Source: Terriglobus roseus
Lineage (GTDB): Bacteria > Acidobacteriota > Terriglobia > Terriglobales > Acidobacteriaceae
Assembly: GCF_900102185.1 (NCBI RefSeq)
Contig: NZ_LT629690.1
Coordinates: 3,038,001-3,102,000 of the forward strand
DNA: 64,000 nt
Reading direction: 5' to 3'
How positions within the stretch are numbered: position 1 is the first letter of the stretch; each line of letters begins with the position of its first letter. The notes beneath the pieces were generated by a model, which saw nothing but the letters and a program-made list of their open reading frames with translations, ran no database searches and was not told the DNA's origin. The position numbers and the translations under genes are program-made. Shown in pieces: positions 27,395 to 35,358 of this stretch.

Positions 27395-27626
27395 TCGGTA
27401 TTGCCTCCCCTTAAGTATCGCAGGGCGCACTAAGAATGGCGAGTTGGAGCACCTGCACGGTCCGGCCCGTTACTATAAACCTTCATCCTCGTGGCGACCG
27501 CAGAAAGCCATCTGTGGACTGGGTTTGCTACCGTAGATGCGATGGAGACCGGAGCCACAGCCGGCACACAGGTATGCCGCACTGTTGTTGCTGGTATGCC
27601 GTCTGAGTTTGCAGCCGAGGAGTTTG

Positions 27627-28979
27627 ATGCCACTGCAGTCCCTTAATCCGGCAACAGGAGACGTTCTCCGCACCTTTGAGATGTGGGACGAAGAGGCGTT
27701 GCGGACGCGCATCGCACAAGCCCATGAGGCAGCCACGCTCCAACACACACTGCCCCTGGAGCACCGCCTTCTATGCCTGCGAAAACTCGCCTCTCTTCTG
27801 GCAGAAGAAAGCGAAGAGTTAGCGCGCGCCATCACGCAGGAGACGGGGAAAACCATCGGCGCGTCCACAGCCGAAGTGGCCCGATGCGCGGACGCATGCC
27901 GCTACTATGCCGAACACGCCGTACGGATGCTGGCTCCTGAACTCTTGCCCGGTGAGGGCGAGGCTGCCTATGTGCAGTGGAGCCCCATGGGCGTGGTGTT
28001 GGCCGTCCTGCCGTGGGAGTCTCCGCTTTGGCATGCTTTCCGCTTTTGTGTTCCGGCACTGGTTGCGGGCAACACTGTGTTGTTGAAACACGCGACAAGC
28101 GTTCCGCAATGTTCGCTTCGTATTGAAGCGCTGGTACGCCGCGCTGGATTTCCCCGAGGCGCTGTCACAGCCTTGCTGATAGAAGACAGACTGGTAGAGA
28201 CCGCACTGGCAGACGACCATGTTGCCGCGGTATCCGTGTGCGGAACGGAGGCCACAGGCCGCGCCCTGGCAGCCAAGGCCGGATGGCAACTGAAGAAGAG
28301 TGTGCTCCATCTGCCCGGCAATGATCCGATGATCGTAATGCCTTCGGCAGATCAAGACGCCGCCATTGCGGCAGTGATTGAAGCCATCTGCAAGGGTGAC
28401 AGTATCCGTCGCGTGATCCTGCATTCGGAGATATATACAGCTGTAATGGGACGGCTCATCGCAGCTGTGGAATCGCTGTCCGTGGGAGATCCGCTGCGTG
28501 AAGAAACGCGTGTGGGACCGGTGGGAACGCCTGATGCATTGAAGCTCCTGGAAGAGCAGGTGACGGTCGCGGTAACCGCCGGTGGCCGCGTTCTTACAGG
28601 TGGAACTCGCATGGTGGGTCGCGGAAATTTCTTTGAGCCGACGGTGCTGGCCGATGTCCCTCGAAATTCGGCTGTAGCACGTGATGCATTTTCAGGCCCG
28701 GTGTGCCTGTTGTTTCGAGCACATGATCTGCAGGATGCCATCGCAATAGCGAATGACAGCCCGATGGGACGCGCTGCTTCCGTCTGGACCAAGGAGCCCG
28801 CAGAGCAGCAACAACTCATCCATGGCGTTGATGCTGGTCTTGTAGCTCTGAATGCACTTCCCGCCGATGATCCCAGACTACCGGTGGGGGGCGCAAAACG
28901 ATCCGGCTATGGGCGTGAGCTTGGCTCTCAAGGGATGCGCGAATTTATGGTCGCCAAGACGGTTTCGCTCGGCAAATAG
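27627..28979 (+). CDS. Aldehyde dehydrogenase homologue lacking all catalytic residues
   Basis: 450 residues, close in fold to succinate-semialdehyde dehydrogenases: NPATGDVLRTFE start, LVAGNTVLLKHA, GNFFEPTVLADVP and GGAKRSGYGRELGSQGMREF. The three active-site residues are all changed. The Asn of PWNxP is Glu131 (PWESP), the Glu of LELGG is His228 (VLHLPGND), and the position of the nucleophilic Cys is Gly257; the nearest Cys is 255 (AICKGDS). It is thus probably a pseudoenzyme with a binding or regulatory role. ATG 27627 has GAGGAG four bases upstream; the longer frame from 27537 lacks a site. Confidence 0.88.
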   Translation: MPLQSLNPATGDVLRTFEMWDEEALRTRIAQAHEAATLQHTLPLEHRLLCLRKLASLLAEESEELARAITQETGKTIGASTAEVARCADACRYYAEHAVRMLAPELLPGEGEAAYVQWSPMGVVLAVLPWESPLWHAFRFCVPALVAGNTVLLKHATSVPQCSLRIEALVRRAGFPRGAVTALLIEDRLVETALADDHVAAVSVCGTEATGRALAAKAGWQLKKSVLHLPGNDPMIVMPSADQDAAIAAVIEAICKGDSIRRVILHSEIYTAVMGRLIAAVESLSVGDPLREETRVGPVGTPDALKLLEEQVTVAVTAGGRVLTGGTRMVGRGNFFEPTVLADVPRNSAVARDAFSGPVCLLFRAHDLQDAIAIANDSPMGRAASVWTKEPAEQQQLIHGVDAGLVALNALPADDPRLPVGGAKRSGYGRELGSQGMREFMVAKTVSLGK

Positions 28980-28996
28980 TTCGCGTTGGCAACAAG

Positions 28997-29028
28997 AAAG
29001 AGGCGCACCCCGCAGGGTGCGCCTCTTT
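28997..29028. terminator. Strong bidirectional terminator
   Basis: Fourteen-bp perfect stem AAAGAGGCGCACCC / GGGTGCGCCTCTTT with loop CGCA. It ends the plus-strand ALDH homologue 18 bases earlier and the minus-strand TonB receptor whose stop is at 29043; T-rich flanks are present on both strands. Confidence 0.9.
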
Positions 29029-29042
29029 CGTTTGTTTGCAGA

Positions 29043-32039
29043 TTAGAAGTTGAAGCTCATCTGCAGGGTCACGGTACGAACTGCGGCGGAGCTTCCGCCC
29101 GGTCCCATGCTGGACAACGAGGTGGACTTGCCGAAGAGGTTCTTCGACGGATCCGGGCTGTACGAGCTCAATGAACCGCTAGGAGTGGAGTACGGCACGT
29201 AGTTGAACAGGTTCTGAATCTGTGCGCCTACGCTGAGCGTGTACTTGTGTCCCGAGGAAGCACCGCCACCGAAGCCGCCGGGACCACCGGGTCCACGACC
29301 GCCGCCACCACCACCACCGCGAGGACCACCACCGCCCGGAGGCATTCCACCGCCAGGACCGTTCTGGCCGTTTTGGCCATTCTGTCCATTGCGGCCACCA
29401 CGAGCTGCCGCACCAGTCTTAGCGCCGAAGCCGAAGACCTTCACGATGCGCAGGTTGCCCTGTACATTCGATGGTCCGGTGCAATAGCCCTGCGGAACGC
29501 GGTTTGCTGAAGTAATACCGGTAGAGATGAAGTCCGTAGCCGTTTTGCAGTTTCCGGAAACACCATTCGCAAAACCAGCGCGGTCATTGATAACGGTATC
29601 GCCATTCACGTCCGTTCCGGTCGTGATGTTGTACGGGCTACCGGAGTTCACGCTGAAGAACGGGCTCAGGTTGATTCCATACGGAGCATTCCAGTTACCG
29701 AAAAGGAACACACGGTTCGTGGCGTTGAACAACGCACGGCCGTAGTCGGTTCTCGGATTCAAGCTGTCCGTCGGAAAGGCATCCGGGCCATTCGTATTCG
29801 CCTTCGCGTTGCTGTAGGTGTAGAAGCCGAACATCGAGAAGCGCGGGCTGAGCTGCGTGCGCACGTTCACGATGATCTGGTTCTGGCGATACACGCCACC
29901 AGACTGGTACTGATACACGTAGTTACCGGCGGCTGTCGGAATCGAACGCGACATGTACATGTGATCGCCGATGGTGTTCAGGTAGTTGAACGAAACCGTG
30001 GATCGCTTGCCTACCTGCTGATCGACACCCAGGGCCGTCTGCATGTTGTAAGAAGAACGTAGATTTGCACCGAGCTGATAGATCGTCTGCGAACCAAGTG
30101 TTCCGGTGCCGCAAGCGGTCGTATTGGTGGGGCCGCATCCAGTCGTGATTGCAGCCACACTGCCATCGGCGTTGCGGGACGCACCGTAGATATTTGTTAC
30201 CTGGTTGATGCCATTCTGGCGCTGTGTCTGGATGACGTCGCTCAGATCGAAGCGGTCATAGAAGATGCCCCAACCAGCACGGATCACCGTACCGGGATTT
30301 CCCTTTTTCGATGGAACACCATAGGAAAGAGCAACACGCGGAGCGATATCAGCCTTGCTGTTGATCGCGCTCTGCGATTCCAAACGCGCGCCATAGCTCA
30401 GCGTCATGTTCGGCTTGATCTTCCAGTCGTCTTCCGCATAGAAGCCCACATCCGCCAACGACTGTTCCGCACGTGGATTGTTGATTGTGGTTACGCGGTA
30501 CTGGAACGGCTGACCATGGACGTAGTTGTAATCCGAGGTCAACGCCGTGCAGGGTGCAGTTGTGCAGTTGTAGGTAGGTCCGTAAGTAAACGTTCCGTTC
30601 GAACCTGCGTTGGAGAACAGCGCTTCGCGGTAAACACGCAACCGTACGCCCGCGCGGATGAAGTTCTTCTGGAGCGCGATCGACGTGTAGTTCTGCAGTT
30701 CCAGATGGTCGTTCGTGCTGTTCTGCGTTCCTGCGCTGGAACCACCACCGGTGAAATAACCGGTCACCGTCAGCGTGGGCGTTGTGTTCAGAGGTGACTG
30801 CGAGGTGATCTGGCGAACCAACTGCAAACGAGTTTCGTTAATCAGTTTGCTGCTGATGATCTGCGTATCGCTGATGGTGAGCTGATGCTCGTGAACTCCG
30901 CTGTTGTATGCCGTGGTGTTCAACGATGTAGCACCCAGGCCGGCATTGGTCTGGTCGTTATGCTCAAACTGATAGCGGATGGTCAGCGTGTTCTTCTCGC
31001 CCAGAGCCACGTCATAACGTGGCGTCAGATCCCAGCGCTTCTGCGGATGGAACGTGGCGCGGGATGCATCCGGGTACACATTCAAGGTGCAGGTAAGATC
31101 GCCCGGCTGGCACAGAACGCTAGAGCTCGGGCTCGACGTAACAGCGTAGCCAGCGAAGATGCTGTTGTCTTCAATATCGCGATAGCTTCCTGCGATGGAG
31201 TATGAGCTGGTCTTCGTCGCCGGTCCGGTCAGCGATCCGATGAAGAAGATGCGGTGATAATCCGGCTGCTGATTCGTGGAGCCGAGGAACGGGCTGGACG
31301 TGTTGAACGCCTTGTCATTGCCCTGAATGCTGAAGTTACCGTGATACTTGTCCGTACCTGGCTTCGTGAATACTTCCACACGACCAAAGCCCTGCTTATC
31401 GAACTGCGCCGAGAACGGATTCTGGTTCACACGGATTTCGCGGATGGAGGATTTCGGCGGAAGCGTGCCGCCCGTGAAACCGTCCACGTAAATCTGTCCG
31501 CCGTTCGGACCAGCCGAAGGACCAGCCAAGGCTGACAGTTCGCTGGAAAGCTCATCCGGGTCATCCGACAGCGCTTCCAGGTCCTTGTCCTTGATGACAA
31601 CCGAGCTGCCGTTGGAATCGGGATCGGTGGACACCTGCGTGTTCTGGGTGGTCACGTTGATTTCCGTGGACTCCGCCTGAACCGTCATGGCCGTGTTGAG
31701 ATTGACAGTTGCCGTTCCCACTCGCACACCCTGCCGAACAAACGAGGCAAAGCCCTGCATTGTGACGGTCACCGAATATGTTCCAGCCGGAACGTTGCGG
31801 AAGGTATACGCACCGTCAGAACCCGAGGTGGTCACCAGCGCTTGGCCCTTGGCGGGCGTCAGCGTCACAGTAGCGCCGGGGATCGCAGCCTGATCCGGGT
31901 CCAGCACAAATCCGGTAACCGTGGCGGCGGAAGCCGTCTGGGCATATGCCATCGGTGCGCAAAGAGTTGCGCTACCTGCCAGGCTTACCGAAAGAATCGC
32001 AATCGACAGTCGTCGAGAGCTTGAAAGGCAAAAGTTCAT
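29043..32039 (-). CDS. Oar-like TonB-dependent receptor with carboxypeptidase-regulatory-like domain
   Basis: 998 residues, outer membrane. A signal peptide (ending APMAYAQ) is followed by a carboxypeptidase-regulatory-like beta-sandwich (about 38-115, VTGFVLDPDQAAIPGATVTL), then the plug (DGFTGGTLPPKSSIREIRVN) and a large beta-barrel ending in the strand RTVTLQMSFNF. Acidobacteria have many such receptors, presumably for oligosaccharides or other large ligands; the substrate is unknown. An Asn/Gln-Gly then Gly/Pro-rich stretch (about residues 875-930) sits in a loop near the C-terminus. The start is chosen at ATG 32039, six bases after GAGG; ATG 32042 is adjacent. It follows the DUF5666 gene by 93 bases. 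Confidence 0.9.
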   Translation of the reverse strand: MNFCLSSSRRLSIAILSVSLAGSATLCAPMAYAQTASAATVTGFVLDPDQAAIPGATVTLTPAKGQALVTTSGSDGAYTFRNVPAGTYSVTVTMQGFASFVRQGVRVGTATVNLNTAMTVQAESTEINVTTQNTQVSTDPDSNGSSVVIKDKDLEALSDDPDELSSELSALAGPSAGPNGGQIYVDGFTGGTLPPKSSIREIRVNQNPFSAQFDKQGFGRVEVFTKPGTDKYHGNFSIQGNDKAFNTSSPFLGSTNQQPDYHRIFFIGSLTGPATKTSSYSIAGSYRDIEDNSIFAGYAVTSSPSSSVLCQPGDLTCTLNVYPDASRATFHPQKRWDLTPRYDVALGEKNTLTIRYQFEHNDQTNAGLGATSLNTTAYNSGVHEHQLTISDTQIISSKLINETRLQLVRQITSQSPLNTTPTLTVTGYFTGGGSSAGTQNSTNDHLELQNYTSIALQKNFIRAGVRLRVYREALFSNAGSNGTFTYGPTYNCTTAPCTALTSDYNYVHGQPFQYRVTTINNPRAEQSLADVGFYAEDDWKIKPNMTLSYGARLESQSAINSKADIAPRVALSYGVPSKKGNPGTVIRAGWGIFYDRFDLSDVIQTQRQNGINQVTNIYGASRNADGSVAAITTGCGPTNTTACGTGTLGSQTIYQLGANLRSSYNMQTALGVDQQVGKRSTVSFNYLNTIGDHMYMSRSIPTAAGNYVYQYQSGGVYRQNQIIVNVRTQLSPRFSMFGFYTYSNAKANTNGPDAFPTDSLNPRTDYGRALFNATNRVFLFGNWNAPYGINLSPFFSVNSGSPYNITTGTDVNGDTVINDRAGFANGVSGNCKTATDFISTGITSANRVPQGYCTGPSNVQGNLRIVKVFGFGAKTGAAARGGRNGQNGQNGQNGPGGGMPPGGGGPRGGGGGGGRGPGGPGGFGGGASSGHKYTLSVGAQIQNLFNYVPYSTPSGSLSSYSPDPSKNLFGKSTSLSSMGPGGSSAAVRTVTLQMSFNF

Positions 32040-32132
32040 CATGACCCTCAAAGAAGGTGAAGTGTGAATGCTTCGGAGTTTCCGCCGCAGCACGGGAGTT
32101 GTTGATCTATCACGCGGTTGAGAGACGGAACG

Positions 32133-33386
32133 CTACTGCGGTCCGCCGCCACCACCCTCGCCGCCGCCAGAGCCGAGGCTCCACGGCGAAATTGTCATCT
32201 CGCTGGCCGCAGGTCCGGTCAGCAGGGGTTCCACGCCGCTTAGAAGCGTGATTGCCGTAAACGGACCGGCATTGCCATTGCCTGAGGCCACAATCATCAG
32301 GGCCTCGCCCGGCTTTAGTGCAGCCAGGGTCGTCTTGGGAAGACGCGGAATCATGGTAGCTAAATCAGCAGCACGTCCGCCACCTGGGCGTCCGCCGAAA
32401 CCGCCTTGCCCACCAGGACCGCCTGAAGGGGGGCCACCAGAGGGGGGACCGCCTGCCGGGGGACCAGCGGGACGTTCTGCGCCAGCCTGTCCGCCGCCGG
32501 CCGGGACACCTTCACCCCCACCAGCACGCCGAGCACCCGCCGCGCCGCCACTTCCAAATCGTGCCGCCATCTCAGGCGGCATCGCGTGAAGGTCGCTGCC
32601 ATCGCTGACGATGACAGTCTCGTTCTTCTTAGTGGCCAAATCCTTGATCACAAGGCTGTTTGCCGACGCATTGATGGAAACGATGGTGCCGGAAAGATTC
32701 TTGAAAGTACCCGAAACGATCTCATCCGCCGTGATGTTTGCTCCATCCGGAGACTTATCGCCACGCACGCGGAGTTGGTCGCCGGACTGGATCGCAGCTA
32801 ACGTGCTGGGCTGCGCTTCTTCAAACTTGACCGATCCCGGGGCATAGCGACGATAGATGGTGCTGCCGGTAGTCGTAACCGTGACATCCTTTTTGCCGGA
32901 GCTAATAGCGATAGTGTTTGCGCCAGCATCTACAGATTTCACGATGCCACCTGAGCCGCGCTTCGCCCAGTCAGCCTGCGAAGCTGCATTGCGCTGCGCA
33001 ATGGCCGCAGACTTAATCATGATGAGGCGGGTTGCCGTCAGCGCACCGCCGTCGCCCGGTGTTCCCGTCGCCAGGACACGATCACCCACGGCAAGCTGGT
33101 CCAGCGTCGCAGCGGAAACGGTCTTCATGTCTGCGCTCTGCTGAATGCGTGCACCGTCCCCAACCGTAACGGTTGTCGGAGCGGCACCGCCGTCCGGAGC
33201 CACTGTTAGAGTGTTGCCGGAGATGGTCTTTACCGTGCCCAGCACACGCCCTGCAGCGGGTGCAGCCTGCGCAATCGCCACCGAAGTCAACGCCAAAGGT
33301 GCGATTGCAGCCCCCATCACGGCGGCTAGAGCCAGTTTCCGTGAAATCGTTTGTAGCGTTCCCGACTGCGTCCGGCGATGGTTCAA
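32133..33386 (-). CDS. Secreted DUF5666 repeat protein with Gly/Pro-rich linker
   Basis: 417 residues with a signal peptide (LALAAVMGAAIAPLALTSVA, cleavage near IAQA). Three DUF5666-type beta-repeats follow: GRVLGTVKTISGNTLTVAPD, GGIVKSVDAGANTIAISSGK and LSGTIVSINASANSLVIKDL. A Gly/Pro-rich region (about 272-335) separates them from a C-terminal segment (LPKTTLAALKPGEALMIVAS). The function is unknown; such proteins often neighbour TonB receptors. The start codon is TTG with GGAG seven bases upstream. It is probably cotranscribed with the receptor. Confidence 0.75.
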   Translation of the reverse strand: MNHRRTQSGTLQTISRKLALAAVMGAAIAPLALTSVAIAQAAPAAGRVLGTVKTISGNTLTVAPDGGAAPTTVTVGDGARIQQSADMKTVSAATLDQLAVGDRVLATGTPGDGGALTATRLIMIKSAAIAQRNAASQADWAKRGSGGIVKSVDAGANTIAISSGKKDVTVTTTGSTIYRRYAPGSVKFEEAQPSTLAAIQSGDQLRVRGDKSPDGANITADEIVSGTFKNLSGTIVSINASANSLVIKDLATKKNETVIVSDGSDLHAMPPEMAARFGSGGAAGARRAGGGEGVPAGGGQAGAERPAGPPAGGPPSGGPPSGGPGGQGGFGGRPGGGRAADLATMIPRLPKTTLAALKPGEALMIVASGNGNAGPFTAITLLSGVEPLLTGPAASEMTISPWSLGSGGGEGGGGGPQ

Positions 33387-33533
33387 CGTCCTGCTCCAGT
33401 GATGAAAGGGTCTTCCAGGAATGCGGAAATCCTGTACTCACTTAGAAATACGGACGTGTCCTGTGAAAGTTTCGTTAGAAAAAGCTATTTCCGGCAAAAA
33501 ACGGCGCAACCTGTCATTGCAACCGCCCGACCG

Positions 33534-35297
33534 CTATTCCGGTGGATCCTGATCCAGCGGCTGGGGCGGCCAGTGATAAACCGCCATGCTCAGCGGCGGA
33601 AGCTGGACACAGTCCTCCTTCCGGTCTGGAACAACATCGCTGCACAGCAGTAGTTCCGATCCCGGTTCCACCGCGAAGCTGGTCGCTGTCTCGGCAAAGT
33701 TGATCATTGTCCGCACGTTGCCGCGATCGGTATAGATCCATTGCTGTTCTTCATTGCAGTGGACCACCATGCGGCCAAAATCGCCTAAATTCAGGGCCAG
33801 CATTCTGCGACGAAGATGGATCAGGTCGCGGTACCAGCGATACATCTCAGCATGTTTCGGTTCCTGCAACTCGTCCCATTTCAAAATGGAAGCTCCAAAC
33901 GTCTTGGGGTCCTCGGGAGCCGGCACATCTTCCGCCCATCCGAAAGCCTGAAAATCTTTCTTCCTGCCTTCGCGAACCGCCTTGCGCAGCTCTTCGTCCT
34001 GAAAGTCAGCGAAATACAACCATGGTGTAGAGGCTGCCCACTCCTCTCCCATGAACACCATGGGCAGGAACGGGGCTGTCATAACAACTCCGGCAGCCAG
34101 CTTCGCCTTTCGCATACCAACCAGTTGCTCCAACCGTTCACCGTGCGCGCGATTGCCGATCTGGTCATGGTTCTGGATGTAGCCAAGGAAGCGATGGAAG
34201 CTGATCTTGTGAATCTGTCGTCCGTGATTGTGCTGGCGAAAGCGAGAGTAGCGACCGTCATACAGGAACACCTGCTGGAGTGTGGTCGCCAGATTTTCAA
34301 TTGTGCCGAAATCTTCGAAGTAGCCATGCGGCTCATGGCGAAGAAGCGTGAACAACGCGTGGTGAAAGTCGTCGCTCCACTGCGCGTCCAAGCCAAAACC
34401 ATTTGCCTCACGCGGCGTTACAAAACGCGGATCATTCAGATCCGTTTCGCCAATTAGAAAGAGGCAACGGCCCAGCGACGCCGATAGGTCTTCCACCTCG
34501 CGGGAAAGCTGTTCCAGAAAGTGCATTGCGGAACGGTCAATCAGCTCATGCACCGCATCCAGCCGCAGGCCGTCAAAGTGATAATCCCTCAGCCACATGA
34601 TGGCGTTGTCGATAAAGAAACGGCGCACCTGGTCGCTCCCGCCTGCTTCCAGATTGATCGCGGCACCCCACGGTGTGTGATGACGATCCGTGTAATACGG
34701 CCCAAACATCTGGGTGTAATTGCCAGCTGGCCCGAAGTGGTTCATGACCACATCCAGAATCACGCCAAGCCCCTTCGCATGGCACGCGTTCACAAACCGC
34801 TTCACGCCATCTGGACCACCGTACGTCTCGTCAGGAGCATAAGGCGACACACCGTCATACCCCCACGAAAACCTTCCTTCAAACGACGAGATAGGAAGTA
34901 GCTCGATATGGGTGATGCCAAGCTCAAAGAGATAGTCGAGCTTTCCAATCGCTGCATCAAACGTTCCTTCCTTCGTGAATGTGCCTACGTGCATTTCGTA
35001 GATCACAGCAGAAGGAAGAGGAATAGGACGGAACTTCTCGTCGGTCCACGGAAAATGCGAGTGGTCTAATACGCGCGATTCGGAATGCACGTCCTTCGGC
35101 TGCCAGAAAGAACGGGGATCAGGATAGGGCCGCGGATCATCATCGAGAATGAAAGCGTAATTGCTGCCATGCTCTGCGGCACCTACATCAGCCTTCCAAA
35201 AGCCGCGCTGCGATGGCCCTTCCATCGGATAATCCGTACCATCCACGCGCACCGATACCTTGTTGCGCCGCGGCGCCCATACCGAAAAATGATGCAT
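33534..35297 (-). CDS. treZ: Malto-oligosyltrehalose trehalohydrolase
   Basis: 587 residues, GH13. It releases trehalose from maltooligosyl-trehalose made by TreY. The N-terminal CBM48-like domain starts MHHFSVWAPRRNKVSV. The GH13 barrel shows ITHIELLPISSFEG, VILDVVMNHFGPAGNY, the nucleophile segment GLRLDAVHEL, the acid/base segment LIGETDLND and the late conserved IQNHDQIGNRAHGERL. ATG 35297 has AGGAGG nine bases upstream; the frame is open further to 35483, overlapping treY, but that part is not homologous. It is the last gene of GH15-treY-treZ. Confidence 0.95.
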   Translation of the reverse strand: MHHFSVWAPRRNKVSVRVDGTDYPMEGPSQRGFWKADVGAAEHGSNYAFILDDDPRPYPDPRSFWQPKDVHSESRVLDHSHFPWTDEKFRPIPLPSAVIYEMHVGTFTKEGTFDAAIGKLDYLFELGITHIELLPISSFEGRFSWGYDGVSPYAPDETYGGPDGVKRFVNACHAKGLGVILDVVMNHFGPAGNYTQMFGPYYTDRHHTPWGAAINLEAGGSDQVRRFFIDNAIMWLRDYHFDGLRLDAVHELIDRSAMHFLEQLSREVEDLSASLGRCLFLIGETDLNDPRFVTPREANGFGLDAQWSDDFHHALFTLLRHEPHGYFEDFGTIENLATTLQQVFLYDGRYSRFRQHNHGRQIHKISFHRFLGYIQNHDQIGNRAHGERLEQLVGMRKAKLAAGVVMTAPFLPMVFMGEEWAASTPWLYFADFQDEELRKAVREGRKKDFQAFGWAEDVPAPEDPKTFGASILKWDELQEPKHAEMYRWYRDLIHLRRRMLALNLGDFGRMVVHCNEEQQWIYTDRGNVRTMINFAETATSFAVEPGSELLLCSDVVPDRKEDCVQLPPLSMAVYHWPPQPLDQDPPE

Positions 35298-35358
35298 CCC
35301 GACTATCCTCCTGCGGCTCTTCTTGCACCGCTTCTCGTTCCTAAAATGTTGTCTTCTG

